From NCBI GenBank assembly GCA_963971575.1, contig OZ020616.1:37676306-37740305 (forward strand): a DNA stretch of 64,000 nucleotides, in the 5' to 3' direction. The translations under genes and the position numbers were made by a program. The DNA comes from Liopterus haemorrhoidalis (Eukaryota; Arthropoda; Insecta; Coleoptera; Dytiscidae). Below are positions 22,945-33,278 of the stretch, piece after piece. Position 1 is the stretch's first letter; every line of letters begins with the position of its first letter. Under the pieces are notes generated by a model. The model was not told the DNA's origin. It saw only the letters and a list, made by a program, of their open reading frames with translations, and ran no database searches.

Positions 22945-23901
22945 CTCGTGCTGGAGATGGTGTTACGAAAAGCCCAAGATCCCAACCACCGTGTTCTACA
23001 GCTCAATGGGTACCAAGATTTTAGGGTATGCAGATGATCTGGATATTATTACAAATAAGGTTGAAGACGTAATATACCTTACTAACCTTATTGATGTTGA
23101 AGCTCCTAAAGTAAGACTCATCATCAGTAATTAAAAAACCAAGTATCTTATTGTTAGTAGACGCAGTCATGAGAACACGATCGACTTAAAAATTAATGAC
23201 AACACTTTGGAGAGAGTTGCTACTTTCAAATACCTGGGCACCATGAAAAATCAGGTGAATCTGATACAGCAGGAAATTACGAATAAAATTAATGCTGCTA
23301 TTGCATCGTATTTTGCACTTGGTCCCCTCTTCAAAACTACTTTCTAGGAACACCAAGATCAGGTTATACCAAGTTATTGGACGTATTCCGTACTTATGTA
23401 TGGTTCCGAAACATGAACCTTAACAAAGCGAGATCGACAACACCTCATAGTTTTCGAAAATAAAATATTTTACAGAATTTTTGGTACGATTCAAATTAAT
23501 AGTGAATGGAGAATCCGTAAGAACAAAGATATCCGAGAAATGTACTCAAGGCCGAGTATCACACTAGAACTAAGAGGAAGACGATTACAGTAGATAGGAT
23601 ACGTTATGAGAATGAGAGAGGACAGAATGGCTAGAAAGATATGGGAAGGAAGATTGAATACCCGTTGACTAGTGGGAAGACCTCGCGAGAGATATAGAGA
23701 TCAGCTAACCGAAGATCTAACAAGTATTGGTATGCAGGGTACGTGGCAAAACCTGACAATGAATAGATCAAGATGGTGGACTTATGTGAGTGAGGCCAAA
23801 AGTCAACCTGACTGATAGTGCCCAAAGAAGAAGTTGTGCTATGAATACATTAATAAAATATTTATTTTTACAAAAAAAAGTAACTCAATTATGATCTAAT
23901 C

Positions 23902-24521
23902 CAGCGGTTCTTAAACTGGAGTCTGCAAAGCGATTACTGGGGGTCCGCGAAACTATTTTGACATTAACTTTACATCCCCCAACTTTTCGCTTTTATTCAA
24001 ATAAATCATTTAATAAAAATCCTACATGGTCAAGACTTTTTGTATTTGTTGTTATCTAACTAGTTATTGACATAACTAAACAATAATTAGTAAAAATTTA
24101 ATTATTTTATTCAACTGCAAATTATTTACAGAAAACATATTATAATAAATCTATTTTGACCAATATTTGACCAAGAAATGTTTGTATGAGTTTAACGTAT
24201 TATAATTTGTAACTTTTTAAATTCTTTATACCACTATTTTATTCATTTTGTTTTTTATTCTATATGCTAATAAAAATTTTCATCTTTATAAATGCTCAAG
24301 ACCGTTTATTAAAATAACCAGCGATTTTACCAATTTAAACCTTTATTTAACATTATTAAACATTTTTACCAATATTTATTATAACGTAGTGCCTATGAGA
24401 TTATTGAGCCAGAAATGAAGTCTCAAGAACTACGTAAAATGCCTAGGGCTGGGATGGAGGTCCGCAAAAAAAATGTAGTTCAAGAGGGGGTCCTCGGACT
24501 AAATAATTTTAAGAACCACTG
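23902..24521. mobile_element. hAT-type MITE with CAGNGGTTCTTAAA ends
   Basis: The left end is CAGCGGTTCTTAAACTGG and the right end, inverted, CAGTGGTTCTTAAAATTATT. GC-rich subterminal text (GGGGGTCCGCGAAAC; GAGGGGGTCCTCGGAC) is also typical of this hAT type. No 8-bp flanking match survives. It has no ORF. A small piece with the same terminus is seen near 44870 (AGTTTAAGAACCACT). Confidence 0.65.
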
Positions 24522-24589
24522 TTTTAAGGTATATCAGAGATAATATAGGTCCCTACTTATAAAAGAACTTTGTTACTAGTTTAATTGCA

Positions 24590-24960
24590 GATTTTCTAGA
24601 TGTTAGGCGGGTTGTTACATCTGTTACAAATAGAAGGAACAGCATTGGCCCGATTACACTACCTTGTGGTACACCAGTGGTAACTGCGTACGAGTACAAG
24701 AAATATGCACCAACACGTACTCGGAAGTGAGAAACTACCCTGTGAGAAAGGCGCTTATCCAGCGCAGAAGCTTTCCATAAATCCTCTAGATTTTTGCAAA
24801 TAGCCTACGAAAAGCGACTCTATCAAAAGCCTTGGTGAAGTCGTGCTTAAAACATGCAAGGAAATTTGTTTGAAAATTCCAAATAGTGAATTTTACTTTC
24901 AAGCTCCAGAGCAAGGGATTGCCCCTTGAAATATCATCTTAGAAAGATGGGTTAGTTTAG
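24590..24960 (-). pseudogene. Jockey/I-type non-LTR RT fragment
   Basis: On the minus strand, RT motif A reads KHDFTKAFDRVAFRRLF near 24860-24800. After a frame change comes VTTGVPQGSVIGPMLFLLFV near 24680-24620, the GVPQGS motif of jockey-like RTs. At least two stops and one frameshift lie between them. Only the palm region is recognisable; the element is dead and truncated on both sides. Confidence 0.7.
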
Positions 24961-25890
24961 AAACTACAAGACGTATATGTCGATAGGTTGAGGCCAAATC
25001 GGTGGAACACATCCTGCGCAGCTACATAGTTGTTACTCGCCAGAGGTTAAAATATTTTGAACAAGGAAATCTACTACCAGTTGATATCTATCGTCTAGCT
25101 TCCAGGAAGGTTCTCAGCTTTTTCAAAAGTCTGAAACTCAACTGGGATCCATAAGTTAGGGAAATGGTGCTTAGTTCTTTTAATTACTTGTCCAGCTCCA
25201 GCTCATTTTCGCTCGTATTATAAGATGACTTTAATCAGTTTCCTTACGAAGAACTTTCTATTTGTTAAAGGCCAGTTTTAAAGCATTTTTGAAAGTGGTG
25301 ATATCCTCTTGTACGGAAAAAACAAGAAACTTAAACCTAATTGAACAGTTTTCAAGTCATCGTAGCAATAAAGTTTAAATGTAAAAAGACAGATGTTTAA
25401 CAAACAGGTACCATCAAGAATACGTGATAAAAACGTAATGATGCGGTAATTTTAAATGAAGAAATATATTGGCTCTCTAACCAGATAATGGCGAATCTAT
25501 AACATGTAATTATAAAGGTGCAACAGGAAAAAATACCAACATAAAAGGCTTGACCTGTTTCACGTTCATGAATGACGATCGAACAACTCATAAAATATAC
25601 GTGATGATTATAAAAGATTCTTGTCAATAGTATGATTTAGTGTACGTTCACGCAGCGATACAACTGATGTATGATCAAGAGAATAATCTTGAGAATATAT
25701 ATTTAGTAAGACTACTGTTTAGTTTGGTTGTATGCGTCATATCTGAAGATATTAAGAGGAGTTCATATAAATCTTAAAAGCAGAGACTGAGAATAGAACG
25801 AAAAATAAAAACAACTGTGGCTTCCACAAAACCGACCTTTGCCCAAAGTACTTAAACAAAATACGATACTTTCTAACAGAAAAAATATTA
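24961..25890. other. Spacer, no recognised gene
   Basis: It may include further decayed non-LTR sequence at 25000-25250 but I recognise no motif. The minus-strand 76-codon ORF at 25397-25627 is Cys/Ile/Tyr-rich and unremarkable. Confidence 0.4.
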
Positions 25891-27027
25891 AGTATCATTC
25901 ACAGCTCATGTTTTAATAGATAGTACGTAATTCATAGTGCATAATGCTAATGGATAATGTTAGTGGCTAGTCACAATACTTTGGTACCATTCATAGCTCA
26001 TGTTTTAATAGATAAATCGATCTAGCTGCCATCTACACGCAATAGAAATTACTAAACAATTTATAATAAAAATATCTTGTTATTAAATATATGTATTGTT
26101 TTTTTATTAATGTACTTCTAAAAAGAACCAAAATAATATTTATTAAGTTAATTATTAAATAAAAAAAACTATAATGTTTCTGAAGCTACTCACTCTAACC
26201 TAACTTTTTGATTTCACAAAAAAAAGTTAACTTTTGTTTCCCAGAAGTGTTGGTCTAAAAATCTGAAAAAAATCTCAATAATGTACATTGATGGAAACCA
26301 AAATAGTTCAAAAGGAATTTTTGTCAGATTAATTTTTTATTGTTGAAATAATACATATTTTATTTTAAAAGTTCATGTAATATTTTAAGGAAAAGCTCTT
26401 TGTACATAGAATAACAAACGGTACATTATTTTCAAAATATTGTTCATTTTGACTTGATTACCGCAAAAAAAAAATGTTCCACACATATAGCTGCTTTAAC
26501 TTGGGTACTAGATACCTGAAAAACACTAAAATATGCGAAAATTCACACTTCACTTCAATTTTTTATTAGATTCAACACATTTATTAATTAGTACATCATA
26601 AACTGTAGCCACAAGTCTTTTTAGAATTTCCTGTATAATATATTCGTCTATTTTGAAATATATCACTGTATACCTGCGAACCCTGAAATATGTAAAAATT
26701 CTCACTTCACATCTATTTTTCAATATTAGTTGCAACATTTTTACTAATAATTATGTCACAAGCTGCATTCACAAGTCTTATTCGAATTTCAAGTATAATA
26801 TATTCCTTCATTTTGACAGTTGTCAGTGTTTTAATGTTAATGTTAATGTCAGAAGTTTGAGATATACAAACTTCTAACATTATGCGTTAAATATTTTCTT
26901 ACGCTTATCCACTAAATTGGAGCTATGAATGCTTATACGGATTTGTGTAGAACTAACATTGTTATGCGTTAACATTAACACTATGAATTACGTACTATCT
27001 ATTAAAACATGAGCTGTGAATGATACT
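25891..27027. mobile_element. TIR element with perfect 49-bp inverted ends
   Basis: Positions 25891-25939 (starting AGTATCATTCACAGCTCATG) are the exact reverse complement of 26979-27027. A partial direct copy of the end (CATAGCTCATGTTTTAATAG) is found again at 25992-26011. The interior includes TRB-like text twice (26515-26560 and 26660-26720) and no coding domain. Short AT-rich flanks do not give a clear duplication, so the superfamily is unknown. Confidence 0.7.
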
Positions 27028-27415
27028 TTATTGAATAAGATAATAACGTGTTATATCACACTGAAAATTTCATGTTGGGTATTTATAACTTACCCTAATC
27101 ATGGAAACGTACCTACATATATGTAACGAATCGCTAAACCTCACCAGATATCGTCTCTAAGACTCGAAAATCTCCCGCCGTATTGAGAATTTCATTTTGG
27201 GAACTGTTAATATTTTTAGAGATTCTAAAGGGTTCTTACAGTTAAAATATTTTAGAATTCAGATAATAGAAAAATAGTAGCCATACATTACAAAACACCA
27301 AAAAAATTTTATACATTTTATTGTTCAAAATTACTTTTGTTCAAAGTTATTAGTCAATAACACTGAAATACCTATATAAATTTTAGACTTTCATTCCTGG
27401 AAATGCTATCAGAAC

Positions 27416-27457
<42 letters not shown>
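27028..27457. other. Spacer ending in a (TA)n microsatellite
   Basis: No gene is recognised. A 36-base TA run occupies 27421-27456 and abuts the 3' end of the Penelope-like element; another TATATA run lies at its other end (28983-28996). Confidence 0.55.
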
Positions 27458-27526
27458 AATAAAACGCAGGTTCTCTTTTATTCGTCAGTTTATTAAAATG
27501 TTCTTGTGAATTTATAAAATATGAAA

Positions 27527-27559
27527 CGTTTCGTGCATGGGTAGTATGCACATCTTCAG
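27527..27559 (-). ncRNA. Hammerhead-like core in the Penelope-like terminal region
   Basis: Read on the minus strand: CTGAAGA, then the stem GTGCAT / ATGCAC closing a 7-base loop, then GAAACG. This fits the hammerhead core CUGANGA, stem II, GAAA. Penelope-like elements are known to carry such ribozymes in their terminal repeats. I could not identify convincing stems I and III with a cleavage site, so it may be inactive or only a conserved remnant. Confidence 0.45.
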
Positions 27560-27957
27560 TCTACAATAATTAAAAATGTATGAAATAAAATTACATTACA
27601 TGAAAACATGATTGTAAAATATTTGTACTAAGTTATGATATTCAAAGTGTAATATTAAGAAAATTGGTTTATGAACCAGTGGGTGTTTAATAATAAGTGT
27701 TTCAAAACATAGAAATAGAGACAACTTACCAGTCAATCAGATAAAATAAAATCACCACGTAGTCAATTCGAAGTTAAAAAAGTGTGTGTCAAAGATAACG
27801 TGTCCCAATAATTCCGTTAGAAACATATGGACAAGAATTAGGAATATACTCGTCGGTATGACTCATGTCGGTGGTAGACACTCCGTACGTATGTGGTGTG
27901 ATGTTAAGTCCGTAACTTGTCTTGACCAATATGTTTAAACGAAACAAATGTCATATC

Positions 27958-28974
27958 TTATAGTAAAATTTTATACAGCTGATTTAACTGTTCCGTATCT
28001 GTTTTTTTATTGACACAATTTATTTCGGATGTTTGGATATGCAACATTTCCGAGATTAATCTTTTTTCTGTGTTGATTTCTTTGTCCAGAATCTTGACAT
28101 CTTCATATTTAAACTCATGTTTTAGGGTGTTCGCATGAATGGCCAAAGCAGTACTTTTTGGTTTAACATGAGTATCAGACTTGTGTTGTGTTAATCTTTT
28201 CTTCAGGGTCTGATGAGTGGTCCCAATGTAGCATTTGTTGCAGTTTCCACATGGAATTTGATAAACTAAATCTGAGTTTTCAAGTTTCGGGATTTTAGTT
28301 TTTAAGTTGGTGAAATTCTTACTGTTTTTATTGTTTGTTGAAAAAGCGAGAGATACGTTATGTTCTTTGAATATTTTTTTAAAACCATTGAAGCTGGTGT
28401 TCTGGTACGGGAACTTAGAATATTGCGTTTTTTCTTCATCATTCACTTCCGGTTTGGTATTTCGGTTGTAGGTGGCCCATATGCGTTTCTTGATGCACTT
28501 CTTAACTATTTGGATTGGGTAATTATTTTCCTTTATGAACGCCTCCGACACTTTTTTCAGATTTTTTGGCCTGAACAACGGGTGAGATAATTTTATGGCC
28601 TTATCTATTACGTTGTTCAGGGTGTTGATTTTTTGGTTGTGTGGATGGTTGGAAAAATAATTAATGTATCTCCAACTGTGTGTGGATTTCTGGTACCAGT
28701 TCGTGATGATTGTGTTATCACTGGAACGTATTAATTCAGTATCCAAGAACGAGATGCTGTTTTGTACTTCCTCTTCATGGGTGAAATTTAACCTTGGGTG
28801 GAAACCATTAAAGATATCCACTGTTTCTTTTATTTCTTCTTTCTTGATAACGGTTATTATATCGTCCACATATCGGTAATAGAACAGTGGTACTTCTTTG
28901 AGCTTTTCCAAGCATTTGGATTCCAACTCTTCCATCACGAGGTTTGCGATAGTACTGGAGAGAGGACTGCCCAT
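27958..28974 (-). CDS. Penelope-like RT (partial) with GIY-YIG endonuclease
   Basis: This 338-codon uninterrupted frame is the longest in the window. Residues 1-15 hold MGSPLSSTIANLVME (RT motif B-like region) and residues about 30-42 hold FYYRYVDDIITVI, the YVDD catalytic box. Thumb sequence follows (SISFLDTELIRS, HSWRYINYFSNHP). From about residue 240 a CGNCNKCYIGTTHQTLKKRL block marks the GIY-YIG nuclease with its Cys-rich linker. Such proteins copy and insert Penelope-like elements. The N-terminal RT motifs (fingers and motif A) are missing, so this copy cannot be autonomous. The first Met is an internal residue of the family, not a true start. Confidence 0.92.
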   Translation of the reverse strand: MGSPLSSTIANLVMEELESKCLEKLKEVPLFYYRYVDDIITVIKKEEIKETVDIFNGFHPRLNFTHEEEVQNSISFLDTELIRSSDNTIITNWYQKSTHSWRYINYFSNHPHNQKINTLNNVIDKAIKLSHPLFRPKNLKKVSEAFIKENNYPIQIVKKCIKKRIWATYNRNTKPEVNDEEKTQYSKFPYQNTSFNGFKKIFKEHNVSLAFSTNNKNSKNFTNLKTKIPKLENSDLVYQIPCGNCNKCYIGTTHQTLKKRLTQHKSDTHVKPKSTALAIHANTLKHEFKYEDVKILDKEINTEKRLISEMLHIQTSEINCVNKKTDTEQLNQLYKILL

Positions 28975-28985
28975 TGCGCATCTAT

Positions 28986-29509
28986 ATATATATATCTACA
29001 CCACTCTCTCTGAAGATGAGGTGAGAAGTATTTGGTACGTAAGTAGAACTAAAATTGCTGAATTCTTAGAGGCTCTGATTCGATGATCTGGTGGTTTACT
29101 TGATCCTGTATTTATCTAAATTATTATATATTTAGACTTCAACTTATTCTTGTAAATATTATATTATAATAAATATTAAAGTTAATTTTAAACCGTATTA
29201 CTTATGTAAACCTTCACCATTAACGACTCAAGTGATCAGCTACCCAGACTATTACAAGATTCCTGATCCGTCGGTTGGTAAGTTCTATAACATATCATTT
29301 AATTCACATATCGTAATGATGAATCCTGGATAAAACTCAGGCTTAGTACCCAAACTCTTTTAGTCAGGAATCTCACTTCAGTTTGAGATCAATGTTTACA
29401 TTATATCAGAGGTTCGCTACCTAGTTGATAATAAAGGGTACGATAAAAAATACCGTACCAGTAGGCTACCCATATGTCAAGATCTGAAAAGAAGTAAAAA
29501 AAAAAAAAA
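28986..29509. other. Spacer, no recognised gene
   Basis: It begins with TATATA repeats. It contains TCTCTCTGAAGATGAGG at about 29008-29024 but no ORF or TE end that I can name. Confidence 0.45.
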
Positions 29510-30540
29510 ATGTCAGAATAGATGAGCGTTTCTCCATTGACAGACAGGGCCGCCCTAACCACAGGGCTAAATGGGCTATAGCCCCAGGGCGCAAGCCTTT
29601 TGTGGCGGCAATTTTTATTGACACCCCGCTCCCGTTTGCTAATCTGTGAATTTTCGAATTTACGAAGAGGGGCGCATTATTTTTAGTAGCCTACGAGCGC
29701 CGAATTTCTTAAGACGGCCCTGTTGACAGATAAATAGTAAGAAGGTAACTGATTAAATTGAGGATGACTAAAGGGTAAGAGATATTTTATTGCTTTGGCA
29801 AAATGATAAGGCACTGAATATGAAGCAGTGACAGTCACTGAACTTGTTGGGTACTGTAGACAATCTGTAATGAAATAAACTGATAGATAGTTGAGTTGAG
29901 AATTGGTAGCTTGTTGAGTACTGCAAGACACACTGGTCATTTTTGTTTTGTTTATTCTGGATGGTCAGGGACCTCAAGGAGTTCAGAGGAACTCTAGATG
30001 GTCACGGACCTCAAGGAGTTGTTGGACCTAAAATGGTCGTGTTTGTCTTGTTGACTCTAGATGGTCAGGAACCTCAAGGAGTTGTGTTTGTTTTGTTTGA
30101 CTCTGGATGGTCAGGGACCTCAAGGAACTGTGTTTGTTTTGTTTGACGCTGAATGTTCAGGGACCTCAAGGAGTTCCGTGAAACTCTGGATGGCCAGGAA
30201 CCTCAAGGAGACGGGCAAAACTAACATTATGCTTTTGTTTCCTCTGTTTTATTTTGCAGTTATTAAATTCTGAAGATGCCTTGAGGACGTGGCAGGAGCA
30301 GGACGGCCATGTTAGAATAGCAAATTGTTTTATTTTCCAGTTAAATTTAGATGATGCCGCGATGACGCGGCAAGATCAAAACGGCCGTGTTAGGATCAGG
30401 ACTAGTTCTTGGACGTCCTTTGTAATATGTTTCGATAGCAACCATAACATGATGACATATATGTGACAGATTGTAAATAGACGTTGTAATAGATACTCGC
30501 TTTGCTTGGATCTATATGTTTTTATTGATATTATTACAAA
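29510..30540 (+). repeat. REP1 interspersed repeat, copy 2
   Basis: Co-linear with 1740-2400 but longer: it has a 178-bp MITE at 29545-29722, a small duplication near 29825-29850, and about seven minisatellite units (29955-30220) instead of five. The GAGGACGTGGCAG tail is also duplicated (30285 and 30360). As in copy 1, TTCTTGGACGTCCTTTGTAA precedes the AT-rich end. No coding domain is recognised; ORFs through the units (DGQGPQG-like) reflect the repeat. Confidence 0.75.
29545..29722. mobile_element. hAT-type MITE with empty site elsewhere in the window
   Basis: The ends are CAGGGCCGCCCTAA and, inverted, CAGGGCCGTCTTAA. TTGACAGA flanks both sides (29537-29544 and 29723-29730). REP1 copy 1 has a single TTGACAGA at 1764-1771 with the same neighbours, an independent pre-insertion allele. 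It is 178 bp with no ORF. Confidence 0.95.
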
Positions 30541-30879
30541 CGCTAGAAAGCGTTTATCATAGATATTAATCCAGATACAAAAATATAAAGTATACCTTAC
30601 TTCATTTTAATTCCAAACACTTGTATTGCGGGCTATACAAAATTAAGCGGCAGTCCGGATCTGGCCCGTGGGCCCTATCTTGCCGATCTTTGCTTTATAT
30701 TGATACTATAACCATTGTTTCGATAAGAGCGGTAGATAAAGCATAACTAATGTTTATAATAGATCCGTAGTACTGAAACAAATAATTACAGGACTGTCCT
30801 TGTTCTGTGAATTATAAACAGATGTTCAGAACAGTGACAACCCTTTGTACTTATCTTTATGCCCATGCTATGCACTATG

Positions 30880-31118
30880 CAGGCCAGTCCAGAGAGCCCG
30901 GGTGCAAAATTTTTGTGCCGCCTTCATAAAAATTTAGAAAATCCAAAAGTACAATAACATTTTACAAAACATTATATTTTATTGCTCTTTAAGAAAGATT
31001 TTGATTAAAGTTGTTGATATTTCCATTATTTTCTGGACATGAGTTCAGTTATGCCGCCCCCAAAATTATGTCGCCCGGGTTCATTGCACCCTTTGCACAT
31101 CGTTACAGAACGGGCCTG
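30880..31118. mobile_element. Small hAT-like MITE
   Basis: It begins CAGGCCAG and ends CGGGCCTG (inverted CAGGCCCG), with GCCCGGGTGCA near the left end and CGCCCGGGTTCATTGCACCC near the right. Flanks GCACTATG and GCATTATG match 7/8. It is 239 bp with no coding content. Confidence 0.6.
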
Positions 31119-31126
31119 GCATTATG

Positions 31127-32069
31127 TTATGCAAAATCCTGGCAAATTTTATATTCAAATGTTCTGTTGCTGGTCCGCGTTTTTGCGGCGTCCGTTACAA
31201 ATAAAAAAATTCAAGTTTAATCTAATTTTTATTTCATATCTTATGTCTTCATAAGTTTATTCCACTAAACAAAAATTAATTTCTTCGAAAATCGATTAAC
31301 TTCTTTAATAAAGACATCTCTTTATTTTATCATCATAATTTCCACGGATATTTGTTGAAGCACTTTGAATTAAAATTTAATACCAACTTTAATTAATAAT
31401 TTATACTCTTGGACAGTAAATATTCGATATTTGGACGGTAACATAATGAGCAGACCTTAATAAATTTCATGAAAAAATCGAGCTCTCAACCAAAATAGCA
31501 CGTGTCGTTAACTTGCAGCAAGCTCACAGCAGGTGCAACACTCTGAGTATTAAATGTTTGCGGGTAAATTAAGTAATGCCATCATAAACGTACATGCATA
31601 TTTTAATTAAGGGATTATAAGTATTATGTTTATCAAATGCTTTTTATCGTTTATTTTAAGATTATAAATTCCAAGAATTTGTGTATTAAATATTGTATAG
31701 GATTAGCTAGAGTGGTTAATTGTGTTTATTTTGTACTTGTTAATTTTGAAATATGAAAGTTTTGGGAGATAGTACTCCGACAACAAAGTGGAAAAGATAC
31801 TGTCCTAAGAAAACATGGATGACAATAGTAGAAAAGTTTGAAGCCATGAAAGATCTAGGAGTTCAAGAAAAAAATAGGCTTTATAAAACTTAGCAGCAGA
31901 TACAAAGTAATACCTATATTAGCTTTAAAAATTCACAAATATATAACTCTGAATCATAAATAACTTACAAATTATACAGCAATGATCAGACTAGGATTCA
32001 AACCAAGGACTTTCGTCAAGTATTTTTACGTTACGATTATAGGTTACTAGCTGAAGTACTCGTACTTCG
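31127..32069. other. AT-rich spacer, no recognised gene
   Basis: A short frame after ATGAAAGTTTTGGGAGATAG (31753 onward) includes KWKRYCPKKTWMTIVEKFEA but stops within about 45 codons. It might be the start of an unrecognised transposase such as a Tc1/pogo type, but this is too short to call. Confidence 0.4.
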
Positions 32070-32071
32070 TA

Positions 32072-33278
32072 CGAGGGTTACTTTTTATGTTTTTACAAAC
32101 GACCACTAAATGGCAATATTAAAATGTGTCATTACTATATTCGTAAAATTTGACATTTGTTATTGTGAAATCAGTGGTAGCTTATAAATTTATCGAGTAG
32201 TTTGTTGACGGTGAACGTTAAAAAAAACAAGTTTGTGAAAAAATGGCTATTACTCGTGAAGGTTTTCGTTGGATGATTTTTTACGATTTTAGTAAAGGCC
32301 TAACTCAACAACATTGCGTAGATTCGTTTCGCTCAACTTTTGGTAATGAAGCACCATCAGAAAAAACTGTTTACAATTGGATTGCAGAATTTTGTCGTGG
32401 TCGTACGTCCGTCAGTGATGAATCTCGTGAAGGTGGACCAAAATCGGTTGTGATTCAAAAAAACATCGATGCTGTGCGCAAAATGATTGAAGAAGATCGG
32501 CATATCACTTACCATGAGATAGAGGCGTCCTTTGGCATATCGTAGACTGCAATACATTCGCATGAACATTCAGCTGTGAAAAAGATCTGTTCCCCATGGA
32601 TTGTGTAAGCCTCGTGTTGATTGGTGTAAGGGAATGCTAAAAAAAATCAACCTAGGCACTGCAAAATCCGTATACAACATCGTTACAGGTGACGAAACTT
32701 GGATTTATTCATATGAACCAGAAACTAAGCAACAATCCACTTTTTGGGTCTTCCAAGATGAACTGAAACCCACAAAAGTTATTCGTTCACGAAGCACTTT
32801 CAAGAAAATGATTGCTTGTTTCTTCGGTTGTACTGGACATGTCGCAACCATTCCTTCAGCGGATCGGAGAACAGTTAATGCTGAATGGTTTACAACAATT
32901 TGTTTGCAGAAGTCATCGACAAAATCAGGAAAAACAACCAAAACTGCATCATTCTTCGTCATAACAATGCAAGCTCCCACACAGCACGTCAAACAATTGA
33001 TAATTTGAAGGAGAAAAACATCGAATTAATGTTATTGCCCATTTTCACCTGATTCATCCCCTAACGACTTTTTTTGTTCCCCAAGGTCAAACAAAAAATG
33101 CGTAGAGAGCGATTTTCATCACTTCAAGAAGCTGTTGAAGCCTTCGAAAACCATGTTTTTGAGATACCAACTTAAAGTGTATAAATCTTAATGGCGAATA
33201 TTTTGAAAAGCAATAAAACAGTTTGATCGAAAATAATGTTTTTCTTAGTTTTTGTAAAAACTAAAAAAGAAGCCCTCA
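32072..33278 (+). mobile_element. Near full-length mariner element
   Basis: The left TIR is CGAGGGTTACTTTTTATG... and the right TIR, inverted, TGAGGGCTTCTTTTTTAG..., both continuing to TTTTTACAAA. TA precedes the left end (32070-32071); the right flank is CA, so the duplication has mutated. At 1207 bp it is close to the usual mariner length. The transposase is at 32243-33175. Confidence 0.9.
32243..33175 (+). pseudogene. Mariner transposase, frameshifted, catalytic Asp altered
   Basis: The N-terminal helix-turn-helix domain is intact for 100 codons (REGFRWMIFYDFSKGLTQ, KTVYNWIAEF), then a TAG ends the frame near 32543. Coding resumes by 32601 with VDWCKGMLKK and YNIVTGDETWIYSYEPE, containing the first catalytic Asp. 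After another frame change, the second catalytic site reads RHNNASSHTA where mariners have HDNA, so Asp is replaced by Asn. The third site, SPDSSPNDF, keeps its Asp. The tail ends at TAA 33173-33175. Frame breaks plus the D-to-N change make it inactive. Confidence 0.9.

Larger units (their letters stand above)
21131..23834 (+). pseudogene. Non-LTR retrotransposon RT, family C copy 1, split by a hAT element
   Basis: The left piece (21134-21198) encodes PFEIHTGVKQGDAT..LLFN, the GVxQG motif of RT. The right piece starts at 22945 and continues to the YADD box (LGYADDLDIIT, about 23025-23058). It then runs through ATFKYLG to the tail (VGRPRERYRDQLTEDL, SRWWTYVSEAK), ending with a GCCCAAAGAAGAAG 3' end near 23834. 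The interrupting hAT is 21199-22944. Several frame breaks exist besides the insertion. A second copy on the minus strand at 50425-51330 shows the uninterrupted order. Confidence 0.85.
27458..28985 (-). mobile_element. Penelope-like retroelement, 5' truncated, minus strand
   Basis: It consists of the C-terminal RT plus GIY-YIG ORF (27958-28974) and about 500 bp of 3' sequence with a hammerhead-like motif at 27527-27559. TA microsatellites bound it on both sides. The truncation falls inside the RT just upstream of the MGSPLSS motif. This is the best-preserved retroelement coding sequence in the window. Confidence 0.85.

Noticed and set aside
22772..23134. 120-codon plus-strand ORF as a gene
   Set aside because: It crosses the right end of the hAT element into the LINE, so it is a chance fusion of two TE sequences.
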